Shown here in pieces: positions 15,236-22,718 of a stretch of 40,373 bases of DNA (positions within the stretch are counted from its first letter, which is position 1; each line of letters starts with the position of its first letter). Position numbers and translations under genes: made by a program. Origin of the DNA: Hydrogenophaga sp. (GTDB lineage Bacteria; Pseudomonadota; Gammaproteobacteria; Burkholderiales; Burkholderiaceae_C); NCBI RefSeq assembly GCF_026125785.1, contig NZ_JAHCKL010000030.1, positions 1 to 40,373 of the forward strand, in the 5' to 3' direction. The notes below the pieces were generated by a model. The model saw nothing but the letters and a program-made list of their open reading frames with translations. It was not told the DNA's origin and did not search any database.

Positions 15236-17100
15236 GTATAGGAAGTTCAACCGCCCTTTTTGGCGAGTCTGGCAGGTAGGAAGCGGCCGCGCAAGCGCCG
15301 CTTTGGGCACAGATCGGGCACAGATCGGGGGTTCATGCGTGGGTTTTCGACATCGCGGGGCCGCGCAGCGGCTCAGTGCGTAGCCATTTCTCACCGAATC
15401 CCGGCACAGGGCCGAGCGCAGCCCTGCGGGGTCGTGGCCGCATCGGATCGGACTCTGGCTTGGCTGCCGGCTGTGTGGCCGGCGCCTCATCACGCGGCGG
15501 GCGGCGGGGCGCGCGCTGCGGGCCGGTAGTGCGCTTGCTCCAGCGCGCCGTGTTTCTCGAAGTGGGCGAGGATGGCGCGAATGGCCTTGGGGTCTTCGAT
15601 GCTGGCGACGATCCGCACCGCGCCGCCGCAGTGGGCGCAGGTGGTGACGTCGATGGAAAAGACCCGCTTGAGCCGTTGCGCCCAGCTCATCGCACGGCGC
15701 TTCTGCTCGGGGCTGCGCGGCTCGTCGTGGGCGCTGACGTCCACTGGCACCGCATCGCCCGCAGGCCGCTTGCCGCGCCCCGAGGGCGTCAGCTGCGCGC
15801 GCAGGTTTGCATTCGGGGCAAACACACCGTGGAAACGGGTCAGGTGGGCGCGAGGTGGCGGGACCAGTGCGGCCAGTTTCGCGATGAAGTCGACCGCATC
15901 CCATTCGACATGGGTGGTGCCATTGCGCCATGGCGTCTTGAGCTGGTAACGCACCCTGCCCTGTGGCGAGATCGATAGCCGCTGCTCGCTGATCGCCGGG
16001 CGCGTGATGTAGCGGCACAGCTTTTCGAGCTTGTGGCTTTCGTGTGCTTCCGCGGCCACGCCGGCATGCAGCGAGAAGCCGCCGACCTTGCCGGCGTCGC
16101 CCTCCAGCGAGCCTGCGTCACCGGGCAATGTTTGCAGCGTGACGGCCTTGCGGCCAGCGTCGCGACCGGTGGCGATGCGGTAGGTCATCGAACTCATCCG
16201 CAGCCCATCCATGCCGTCGTCGCTACCCGCGCTGTCGGACAGGAACACGGATTCGTCCTCGCCTTCCAGCCAGCCTTTGCGCGTCAGGTGCCGGCACACG
16301 CGATGCGCGATGGTGTTGGCCAGTTCCGTCAGTTGCGCCGATGTGGGCGCACGGGTGCGGTGCAGGCGCGGCTTGCGCTGCGGACGCTCGGTGGTGTCCT
16401 CGTACACGCCGTCGAGCCACAGCATGTGGAAGTGGATGTTGAGATTCAGCGCGCTGCCGAAGCGCTGGATCAGGGTCACCACGCCGCATTGCGCCGTATC
16501 CCGCGGCACGCCGGCCTGATCGGCAAGCCAACCGGCGATCACACGATGCACGATGCCCAGCACCGGGCTGATGGCCTCAGGCTTGCTGGCGAACAGGAAG
16601 CGCAACGGGTACGGGAAACTCAGCACCCATTGCCGCACCGGCCGCGGGCCGAACACCTCGTCCACCAGATGCCGCGCCGACTCGGCCATGCGCCGCGCCC
16701 CGCAGCTCGGGCACAGCCCGCGCTTCTTGCAGGAATACGCCACCAGCCTCTCGGCACGACAGTGCTCGCAGACCACGCGCAGGAAGCCGTGCTCGAGCAC
16801 GCCGCAGCGCAGGTAGGTCTCGAACTCCTCGCGCACATACTCGGGCAGCGGGCGGTCTTCTACCTCACGGCGCGCGAGAAAGTCCGGCCAATGCGCCTGC
16901 ACCAGCGCGTACAGCAGGGTGCGCTCGGGACGGTGAGGCGCATAGCGAGCCGTGGGCAGATGCGCTGCCGGCGACGTTGCGTGCGCCACGGCATCCTGCA
17001 GCTGCGACACGGTCGCGGCGAAGCGCGGCACGAAACACTCCGGTGCAGGGAATGGCTGCTCAGGCTTGCGCCCGCCCCGGCCGGTTCATATCGGCCTTTT
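15236..17100 (-). mobile_element. ISCR/IS91-type element, complete copy 2
   Basis: The left end at 15236 is the oriIS-type sequence (minus strand GTTGAACTTCCTATAC), followed by about 250 non-coding bases and the full transposase. The right (terIS-side) limit is judged at about 17075-17110, where the sequence passes into a fragment of an unrelated gene. The AT-rich redox cassette follows on that side, which is the side ISCR elements carry along when termination is missed. Confidence 0.8.
15490..17031 (-). CDS. ISCR/IS91-family HUH transposase
   Basis: A complete 513-residue rolling-circle transposase. A cysteine cluster (C88, C91, C101, C107, C110) forms the N-terminal zinc domain. The HUH metal motif is HFH at about residues 200-202 in LNIHFHMLWLDGVY. 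A tyrosine at about 341 in KLCRYITRPAIS is the nucleophile candidate; one such tyrosine is typical of the ISCR branch, while IS91 itself has two. A second cysteine pair (CAHC) lies near the C-terminus. Length fits ISCR transposases. It could act in trans on the two truncated copies. Confidence 0.92.
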   Translation of the reverse strand: MPRFAATVSQLQDAVAHATSPAAHLPTARYAPHRPERTLLYALVQAHWPDFLARREVEDRPLPEYVREEFETYLRCGVLEHGFLRVVCEHCRAERLVAYSCKKRGLCPSCGARRMAESARHLVDEVFGPRPVRQWVLSFPYPLRFLFASKPEAISPVLGIVHRVIAGWLADQAGVPRDTAQCGVVTLIQRFGSALNLNIHFHMLWLDGVYEDTTERPQRKPRLHRTRAPTSAQLTELANTIAHRVCRHLTRKGWLEGEDESVFLSDSAGSDDGMDGLRMSSMTYRIATGRDAGRKAVTLQTLPGDAGSLEGDAGKVGGFSLHAGVAAEAHESHKLEKLCRYITRPAISEQRLSISPQGRVRYQLKTPWRNGTTHVEWDAVDFIAKLAALVPPPRAHLTRFHGVFAPNANLRAQLTPSGRGKRPAGDAVPVDVSAHDEPRSPEQKRRAMSWAQRLKRVFSIDVTTCAHCGGAVRIVASIEDPKAIRAILAHFEKHGALEQAHYRPAARAPPPAA

Positions 17101-17106
17101 CCGGTT

Positions 17107-17214
17107 TTCGTATCGGACATCGCCGAAAAGCAGTTGCTCGAAGTCGCCGATCAGATGTTATACAAAGCTAAAACCCAAGGCCGCAATCAAACCAGTGTGT
17201 TCGCCACACTGTAA
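17107..17214 (+). pseudogene. C-terminal fragment of a GGDEF (diguanylate cyclase) gene
   Basis: About 35 codons on the plus strand read IAEKQLLEVADQMLYKAKTQ then GRNQTSVF and stop at 17212-17214. AD-x-x-LY-x-AK-x-x-GRN is the standard end of GGDEF domains. Everything upstream is replaced by the ISCR terminus. Codon use is more AT-rich than the transposase, so it belongs with the cargo. Confidence 0.7.
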
Positions 17215-17240
17215 GAGATCTGTTCACGCTGCGCTGATCT

Positions 17241-17267
17241 CAAGACCTCATAAAAACTGAGGTCTTG
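17241..17267. terminator. Hairpin behind the GGDEF fragment
   Basis: CAAGACCTCA (17241-17250) and TGAGGTCTTG (17258-17267) form a perfect 10-bp stem with a 7-base loop. It follows the GGDEF stop by 26 bases and could serve either strand. The remaining 166 bases to msrA are AT-rich and show no gene. Confidence 0.6.
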
Positions 17268-17433
17268 CTTCGGTCGATAAGCTGGTCTGATATTGGCATT
17301 ATTTATTCCTTTCAAATACATGGGTAATGCGACTTACACAGATTTTTTATGCTCTCTTGGACTCCATGTGAAGGAGATCGTCACATTCTTTACATATAGA
17401 AAATAGAGTTCTTTAGCCAGCTGCAATTTCAGA

Positions 17434-18096
17434 TTAACCGATTCGGTAAGCTTTCTGCATTTCCGGAGACAACTTTTTTAGCCAGCTTGAGAGACTGAAG
17501 CCTTTTCTATCGGTACTATTTAATTTAGTAAAATACAGATGTTCATCCCAGCGAGGACCGAAATCTACTTCTGCAAGACTTACAAGCTGTTTGTTTCTGC
17601 GAAGACGATGCTTTTGATGGTAATCTTCGGCGGGCCAAAAATAACCATTTTGTTCTCCGGCCTCAATCACCTCGGGAGATTTCTCCTTTCCAATCGCTTG
17701 AATCAGTTCTTCAGCTACTTGTTTTTGCTCCAGATCAAAAACAAAAAGTATCTGGCGATACTGGCCCTGCTTTCTACCATGAACAGACCATGATTCAAAA
17801 CTTCCAAGAAGTTCCCTGTAGCTGATTTGGTCTTTATCGTAGATCACTCTGACGACTTCGGCGTGTCCGTTGATGTTGCGGTAACTCGGATCCAGAGTTG
17901 ATGCTCCAGCGTAGCCAACACGTGTTTGCACTACTCCCTGCGTCCCTCCAAAATTAGAATCCGGTCCCCAAAAGCAACCCATGCCGAAAACCGTTTGACT
18001 AAGCTTCCCGATTTTCAATGCTTCTTCGATTGCTTCAGGGGTTGCAAATTCATAGCTTTCAACACCGTCTTCTTTATTCATTTTTAGATCCGACAT
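17434..18096 (-). CDS. msrA: Peptide methionine-S-sulfoxide reductase
   Basis: A 220-residue MsrA, which reduces methionine-S-sulfoxide in oxidised proteins using thioredoxin. The catalytic Cys is C41 in MGCFWGP; GVVQTRVGYAGA and NINGHAEVVRVIYD are family blocks. The loop after LLGSFESWSVHGR is shorter than the usual FW..HDPT..N-Q form, as in divergent members. GGAG lies 7 bases before the ATG. It is the last gene of an AT-rich operon, 9 bases after the thiolase stop. Base composition differs strikingly from the GC-rich surroundings. Confidence 0.87.
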   Translation of the reverse strand: MSDLKMNKEDGVESYEFATPEAIEEALKIGKLSQTVFGMGCFWGPDSNFGGTQGVVQTRVGYAGASTLDPSYRNINGHAEVVRVIYDKDQISYRELLGSFESWSVHGRKQGQYRQILFVFDLEQKQVAEELIQAIGKEKSPEVIEAGEQNGYFWPAEDYHQKHRLRRNKQLVSLAEVDFGPRWDEHLYFTKLNSTDRKGFSLSSWLKKLSPEMQKAYRIG

Positions 18097-18105
18097 ATTT
18101 TTCTC

Positions 18106-19380
18106 CTAACTTTCAAGAATTGTAGCCACTCCCATTCCTCCCGCCGTGCAAACGACGATAAGGCCACGTTTTCCAGGACCAGCTGAGTGCAGTATCTTTG
18201 CTAAAACTCCGACGATCTTAGCGCCAGTAGCCGCAAACGGATGCCCAAGGGCAATGCTACTTCCACGGACATTTAGCTTCGAGCGGTCAATTTTTCCGAG
18301 AGGCTCTGATCGTCCCAAACGTGTTTTGCAGTATTCAGCAGACTCCCACGCCTTCATCGTGCAGAGCACTTGTCCAGCGAACGCCTCGTGAATTTCGTAA
18401 AAATCAAAATCCTGAAGCTTTAAGCCGTTTCGCTTCAATAATTCACTGACCGCCACAGTTGGAGCCATGAGCAAACCTTCGCCAGCGACGTAATCCACGG
18501 CAGAAGTATGAGAATCCACAATCTTAGCCAACAGGGGCCAATTATTCTTTTTTGCCTCTTCTTCTGATGCTAAAAGAACGGTGGATGAGCCATCTGTGAG
18601 CGAGCTTGAATTTCCCGCCGTCAAAGTCCCTTTTTCTGATTTATCAAAAACAGGTTTTAACTTCGACAATTTTTCCAAAGTTGTATCAGCACGCAAAATT
18701 CCATCGGTCTTATTTCCTTGGAATGGAAAGACGAGATCATCATAAAACCCATCTTTATATGCTTGAGCTGCATTTCTGTGACTTGCCAGCGCTAACTCAT
18801 CTTGCTCTTGGCGAGAAATATTCCACTCTTTAACCATGAGCTCGCAATGCTCACCCATTGATTTTCCGGTGCGTGGCTCAACCACTGCGGGCAACACTGG
18901 CTTTAGATCGCTAGGTTTAATTCCTAAAATGATTTTTACTTTCTCACCAAGCGTTCTGGCAGAATTCAACGCAATCAATTTTCTTGCGAAAGTTCGACTA
19001 ACCATAATGGGCAAATCGCTGTTGCTATCAACACCGCCCGCAATGCCACTTTCAATTTGGTGGCTAGAAATTTTGTGAGCAATCTGAATCGTATTTTCCA
19101 AGCTCGTTCCGCAAGCACGTTGCACGTTATATGCCGGAGTGTTTGGATGCAAACCGGAGGATTGAACGACTTCACGAGCCAAATTCCAGTTAGCCGAGCT
19201 GTGCATGACAGCTCCTAAGGCTACATCGCCCACAGTTTTTCCTTCCAAGTTATATCTATCAACTAAACTCTTTAGGCTCGCCGTCATTAGTTCTTCACTT
19301 GAGACGTCTCGATATGCGGTCATAGATTTCATAAATGGAATCCGAGCTCCACCTACGATATAAACGTTTCTCGTTTTCAT
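18106..19380 (-). CDS. Thiolase (acetyl-CoA acyltransferase, FadI-like)
   Basis: A 424-residue thiolase catalysing CoA-dependent cleavage (or formation) of 3-oxoacyl-CoA. The acyl-accepting Cys is C90 in QRACGTSLEN; EIHEAFAGQVL, GHPFAATGA and the second catalytic Cys in CTAGGMG are all present. Length and motif spacing fit the FadI/acetyl-CoA acyltransferase type rather than short biosynthetic thiolases. GGAGGTG lies 5 bases before the ATG. The start overlaps the ABM gene by 4 bases (ATGA). A lone thiolase between sulfoxide-repair genes, with no fadJ or other beta-oxidation partner, is odd. Confidence 0.88.
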   Translation of the reverse strand: MKTRNVYIVGGARIPFMKSMTAYRDVSSEELMTASLKSLVDRYNLEGKTVGDVALGAVMHSSANWNLAREVVQSSGLHPNTPAYNVQRACGTSLENTIQIAHKISSHQIESGIAGGVDSNSDLPIMVSRTFARKLIALNSARTLGEKVKIILGIKPSDLKPVLPAVVEPRTGKSMGEHCELMVKEWNISRQEQDELALASHRNAAQAYKDGFYDDLVFPFQGNKTDGILRADTTLEKLSKLKPVFDKSEKGTLTAGNSSSLTDGSSTVLLASEEEAKKNNWPLLAKIVDSHTSAVDYVAGEGLLMAPTVAVSELLKRNGLKLQDFDFYEIHEAFAGQVLCTMKAWESAEYCKTRLGRSEPLGKIDRSKLNVRGSSIALGHPFAATGAKIVGVLAKILHSAGPGKRGLIVVCTAGGMGVATILES

Positions 19381-19685
19381 AATTTCACCTCCGGCTTTGT
19401 GTGCCGTTCAAAAACTTCTCCGACCTTCACGTCGTACGATTCAAAAATGTAGTCTTTGCCAAGCATCTTGGCTTTTTTGTGTTCGGGATGCTTATCCCAA
19501 GCATCGAAAGCTTCTCTGGTAAGGAACTCGACAATTAGAACATCTTCACCGTTAGGAGAAGAAAACCGCTCATGGCTTCCGTAACCAGGAATGGCTTCGA
19601 CAAGCGCGGACATCTCGGCGTATCTTCTTTCAAACTCCCCACCGTGCTCCTTGGCAACACGACTGCGGAAAACTGCTATAATCAT
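19377..19685 (-). CDS. ABM-domain (antibiotic biosynthesis monooxygenase-like) protein
   Basis: A 102-residue single-domain protein of the dimeric alpha/beta-barrel fold. The opening MIIAVFRSRV, the central YAEMSALVEAIPGYG, and FLTREAFDAWDKHPEHKKA are typical of ABM/heme-degradation-like small monooxygenases. No cofactor motif is expected in this family. It overlaps the thiolase by 4 bases and follows the thioredoxin-fold gene by 50 bases. The family includes quinol monooxygenases and proteins of unknown role; a redox or detoxification role fits the neighbours, but that is inference. Confidence 0.75.
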   Translation of the reverse strand: MIIAVFRSRVAKEHGGEFERRYAEMSALVEAIPGYGSHERFSSPNGEDVLIVEFLTREAFDAWDKHPEHKKAKMLGKDYIFESYDVKVGEVFERHTKPEVKL

Positions 19686-19735
19686 TGATCTGACTCCTTA
19701 CTAAGCTAATTACAATCCTCAAAAAAAAGATCTCG

Positions 19736-19993
19736 TTATTTCATCGAAGCTTCCAACCACTTGTCGAGATCCTTGAACTTGGGGTTTCTCAGCTTCTTTG
19801 TCCCAACCAGTATTGTCGGGAAATTTAACTTTCCAGTAGTATAAAGGGATCGCAGTTCATCAGCTGCCGCGTCGTCTTCGTGAACATCTAAAAAATCAAA
19901 CTCGATTCCTTTTTCTTTCAAGTACGACTGGTAAATCTTGGTTTTGTGGCAGTCCTTATGACCGAACAGCTTAATCCCCACGACCCCCTCCAT
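19736..19993 (-). CDS. Glutaredoxin/ArsC-fold small protein
   Basis: An 85-residue thioredoxin-fold protein. It opens with a strand (VGIKLFGHKDC), and the single active-site Cys is C15 in the motif CHKT. Then come YLKEKGIEFDFLDVHED and the cis-proline region LNFPTILVG. One cysteine in the first position but not the fourth of CxxC makes it monothiol-like. It starts 9 bases after msrB. It could serve as a reductant or deglutathionylating partner for the Msr proteins; unproven. Confidence 0.75.
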   Translation of the reverse strand: MEGVVGIKLFGHKDCHKTKIYQSYLKEKGIEFDFLDVHEDDAAADELRSLYTTGKLNFPTILVGTKKLRNPKFKDLDKWLEASMK

Positions 19994-20002
19994 TTTCTAA
20001 AA

Positions 20003-20443
20003 TTACTCTACAAACTTCAACGACTCCGAGTTGATGCAGAATCGAGCCCCAGAGGGCTCAGGACCATCTGGAAAAACGTGCCCTAAGTGGGCTTCGCACA
20101 CATTGCATAGCACTTCGATTCTTCGTCCGTAAGTCGTGTCCAGTTCATATTGAATTACGTTGTCGGCGACGGGCTCAGAAAAACTCGGCCAACCTGTTCC
20201 CGAATCAAACTTAACGTTCGAATCAAACAGTTCAGTGTCGCAGCCCGCGCAGGCATACCGTCCTGCCTCATAAAATGAACAGAGTTCCCCAGTGTGAGGG
20301 CGCTCGGTGCCTTTCTTCCGCATGACATTAAATTGAGCGGGCGTCAGAATTTTTTTCCACTCTTCCTCGCTCTTTTCTACTTTTCTAGGAGGAGCGGGAG
20401 TGCCGTTATCGAGATAGTTGTTAATGCTTTCCCAGTTGAACAT
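20003..20443 (-). CDS. msrB: Peptide methionine-R-sulfoxide reductase
   Basis: A 146-residue MsrB, which reduces methionine-R-sulfoxide, complementing MsrA in the same operon. Zinc ligands are C65/C68 (CAGC) and C113/C116 (CNVC); the substrate region is SGTGWPSF; and the catalytic Cys is C136 in RFCINS. Length is normal for stand-alone MsrB and no signal peptide is seen, so it should be cytoplasmic. It follows the glutaredoxin fragment by 31 bases. It is AT-rich like the rest of the cassette. Confidence 0.92.
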   Translation of the reverse strand: MFNWESINNYLDNGTPAPPRKVEKSEEEWKKILTPAQFNVMRKKGTERPHTGELCSFYEAGRYACAGCDTELFDSNVKFDSGTGWPSFSEPVADNVIQYELDTTYGRRIEVLCNVCEAHLGHVFPDGPEPSGARFCINSESLKFVE

Positions 20444-20474
20444 AAATTTGCTCCTTTATTTTTGGGTTTGTTCT

Positions 20475-20707
20475 TTAGCTATCAATCCACGCGAAGAAGT
20501 CAGTCGCGCTACCAATGAATTTTCCATCCACAAAAACTTGCGGAACAGTTTGAAGGTTGGTTTTTTTCTTCAACTCATCATAAGTCTTGGGATCGTCATC
20601 CACGCGAATTTGTTTAAAATCAACTTTTTCAGAAGTTAAGTACTCCTTCACGCGTTTACTAAACGGACAATGGTCTTTTGTGTAGATGACAACGTTCTTA
20701 AGTTCGC
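20475..20707 (-). pseudogene. Glutaredoxin (GrxC-like) with its 5' end replaced by the ISCR end
   Basis: About 76 codons read LKNVVIYTKDHCPFSKRVKE, then VDFKQIRVDD, the cis-Pro block LQTVPQVFVDG and the tail FIGSATDF. The active site is CPFS. The native start is missing: directly upstream is the oriIS-type end of ISCR copy 3 at 20708, which cut within the first few codons. The frame stays open through that end to an ATG at 20825, giving a possible 116-residue hybrid with about 40 ISCR-derived residues. Whether it is made is unknown; the fold itself is nearly complete. Confidence 0.8.
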
Positions 20708-21203
20708 GTATAGGAAGTTCAAACGCCCTTTTCGGGCAGTCTGCTGGGTAGGCGGTGGTCGCGCAAGCCCCGTTTTGGGCACGGATCGGACGTCTGTGAG
20801 TGGGATTTCGGCATCGCGGGGCCACGCAGCGGGGTTGTCAGCAGCCATGCTTCGCTGATTCCCGACAGCGGGCCGAGCGCCGCCCTGCGGATCGTGGCCG
20901 CATCGGCTCGGATTCCGGTTTCGCCGTCGGCTGTGCAGCCGGCAGATCGTCACGCGGCTTGCACTGGCGGTGCGCGCGCTGCGGGCCTGTAGTGCGCTTC
21001 TTCCCGCGCGCCCTGCTTCACGAAGTGGCCAAGGATGGCGCGGATGGCGGCAGGTTCCTCGATGCTGGCGACGATCCGCACGGTGCCACCGCAGTGGACG
21101 CAGGCGGTGACGTCGATGGAAAAGACCCGCTTGAGGCGTTGCGCCCAGCTCATCGCACGGCGCTTCTGCTCGGGGCTGCGCGGCTCGTCGTGGGCGCTGA
21201 CGT
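20708..21203 (-). mobile_element. ISCR/IS91-type element, truncated copy 3
   Basis: The left end reads, on the minus strand, GTTTGAACTTCCTATAC, closer to the classic ISCR oriIS than copies 1 and 2. Similarity to the other copies is clear but with many substitutions, so this is a different ISCR variant. It ends at 21203 inside the transposase gene, where a KfrA-like gene takes over. It borders the redox cassette on the operon's upstream side. Confidence 0.82.
20950..21203 (-). pseudogene. C-terminal fragment of a divergent ISCR transposase
   Basis: About 84 codons correspond to the transposase C-terminus: SAHDEPRSPEQKRRAMSWAQ, RLKRVFSIDV, then CVHCGGTVRIVASIEEP. It differs from copy 2 at several positions (for example CVHC for CAHC, EEPAA for EDPKA). 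No catalytic motif is left. Confidence 0.82.
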
Positions 21204-21204
21204 T

Positions 21205-21750
21205 GACCACTTCCGGGCCCAGGCGCAGGAGCAAAGGGCACGCGAGCAACGTCAGCACGAACAGGCCCTTCAGGCGTTGCAGGTCGAACTCCGCCAGGCC
21301 GCGGACCAGGTCACCGCCAAGAACGCGGAGCTGCTGAGACTCAATCGTGATAACGGCCGCCTGCTTGAACAGACCACGCACCAGCAGAAGGCGTTGACGG
21401 AGGCCGAACGCGAGGTCCGCAAAGCTCGTGAAGAACTGGAATCCTTGCGACCGCTTCCGGCACAAGTGACATCCCTCGAACAGCGAACGGCAAAGGCGAT
21501 CACAGACGCAGAGGTGCTGCAGTCCCACCTGGACCAGGCGAGATCGCAACTTGAGCAAACGCGCCGAGAGCTACGCGATTCCGAACTCGAACGCGAGCGA
21601 ACCCAGGCTCGGTTTGAAGGCATGCAGGCCGCGTGGGCTCAGCGTGATGCGACATTGACGCCGGCGACGGAGCCCGTCGAGCGCACCGGCAAGCGTCGCG
21701 TGCGTCCGCCTGCAGCCGAAGAGGCGACCCAAGACCTTCCTCTGAAGTAA
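21205..21750 (+). pseudogene. 3' part of a KfrA-like coiled-coil DNA-binding protein gene
   Basis: About 181 codons rich in Gln, Glu, Arg, Ala and Leu, forming a long coiled coil (QRAREQRQHEQALQALQVEL and onward), then a Pro/Arg tail (KRRVRPPAAEEATQDLPLK). This is how KfrA-type plasmid/ICE proteins end. They bind DNA through an N-terminal helix-turn-helix domain and help plasmid maintenance. That N-terminal domain is missing, replaced by ISCR copy 3 at 21203, so the gene is probably dead. The frame stays open through the ISCR DNA by chance. Confidence 0.7.
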
Positions 21751-22325
21751 TGGGCGCCAGCGGCGCGGCGAAGGAACACAACGTCTCACTGATCTGCGGT
21801 GGCGAAATTGCTGCAGCGACAATCGGTTACCGAAGATTGTCGGACTTTTCCCGAATTAACGGCCAACCCTCGGTAACGGTGTTCATGTGAAATCTCCTGT
21901 CCCACAAGGGGACCTTGTTCAAACAATGGAAGACATAGTGAAAAGGTTGGGAAGTCAGTCGTTGCTGTGCATGGGCGCTCTCCTTGGGTGTTGGGCTCCG
22001 CAGGGGCCGCGAAGCCCTTCGCGGCCATGGGCAGCAGCTGGGGCCGGCGCGGGTGCGCCGTCAAGGGAGGAAGCGAAGGCGCTGGCGCGGCCCGCAGGCG
22101 CAGCCGAGGACACGGGCGCCGCAGCGGCCCTTGACGGGGGGAGCGCCCGCAAAGGCCAGGCAAGCCGGTGAAACCGGCGCGCAGGGGGTGCGAATCGCGC
22201 AGCACTGCCGGAGAGAAAGGGGTCGGCCCATTGGGTTGAGGGTCAACCCCAACAGCGCAGCACAGCATCAGAAAAGCGCCGCTCCCGCGATGTACGGGGC
22301 GGCGCCACAAGGCCTCAACGCAGCG
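21751..22325. other. GC-rich non-coding stretch with inverted repeats
   Basis: No convincing gene. Structures seen: an imperfect TTACCGA/TCGGTAA dyad around 21826-21875; GGCCGCGAAG/CTTCGCGGCC at 22005-22026; and CCGTCAAGGG (22058-22067) with exact complement CCCTTGACGG (22128-22137) framing 60 GC-rich bases. GGGTTGA and TCAACCC lie near 22235-22250. It may be regulatory or a decayed plasmid/ICE backbone. Confidence 0.45.
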
Positions 22326-22718
22326 TCAATCTGTCGCAGGCACCATCGCCTGCAGTTGTTCGATCACGCCAAGCTCGACAAAGACACACGGCTGCTCGGC
22401 CGCGACCGGAACGTTGAACACCCGGGCGAAGGCATCCCGCTTCAAATGCGCCAGCCGCCCGGTGCGGTACGCCTGATCAGGCTTCATCAGGCCCGAACCC
22501 GACGGCGTTCCGCTGCGCTGCGGATCGCATTCGACCAAGGCCACGAAGCCCTCCGAAAACAGGCGCTGGTGCTTGGGACACAGCCCCCAGCCCGTCGTCG
22601 TGTGGTGCTTCATGCTCGCGCGCAGGCGCCGGTCGAGCAAGATGTTGCCGGTATCAAAAGCAGTGCCGCACACCAGACAAAGCTGCTGCTCCAGCGAAAC
22701 GTGTGATTTGTCGTCCAT
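22326..22718 (-). CDS. Conserved mobile-element protein with a CxxC pair
   Basis: A 130-residue protein starting MDDKSHVSLEQQLCLVCGTA; GGAG lies 7 bases before the ATG. One CxxC (CLVC) near residue 14 and a later CPKH could bind zinc. NILLDRRLRASM, HHTTTGWGLCPKHQ and ALVECDPQRSG are well-preserved blocks, seen in hypothetical proteins carried by proteobacterial plasmids and ICEs. No function is known to me. The frame runs further upstream, but the chosen start has the ribosome site. It looks intact. Confidence 0.65.
   Translation of the reverse strand: MDDKSHVSLEQQLCLVCGTAFDTGNILLDRRLRASMKHHTTTGWGLCPKHQRLFSEGFVALVECDPQRSGTPSGSGLMKPDQAYRTGRLAHLKRDAFARVFNVPVAAEQPCVFVELGVIEQLQAMVPATD

Noticed and set aside
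16033-17214. A 393-residue plus-strand protein ending in a GGDEF tail
   Set aside because: Most of it is antisense to the ISCR transposase; only the last 35 or so codons are a real gene fragment.
13363-21203. An active three-copy transposase family
   Set aside because: Two of the copies lack the zinc and HUH motifs, so only one transposase can be functional.
20800-21750. A single 316-residue plus-strand protein spanning ISCR and KfrA-like sequence
   Set aside because: The first 135 codons are antisense to a transposase fragment; only the part after 21205 has native coiled-coil sequence.
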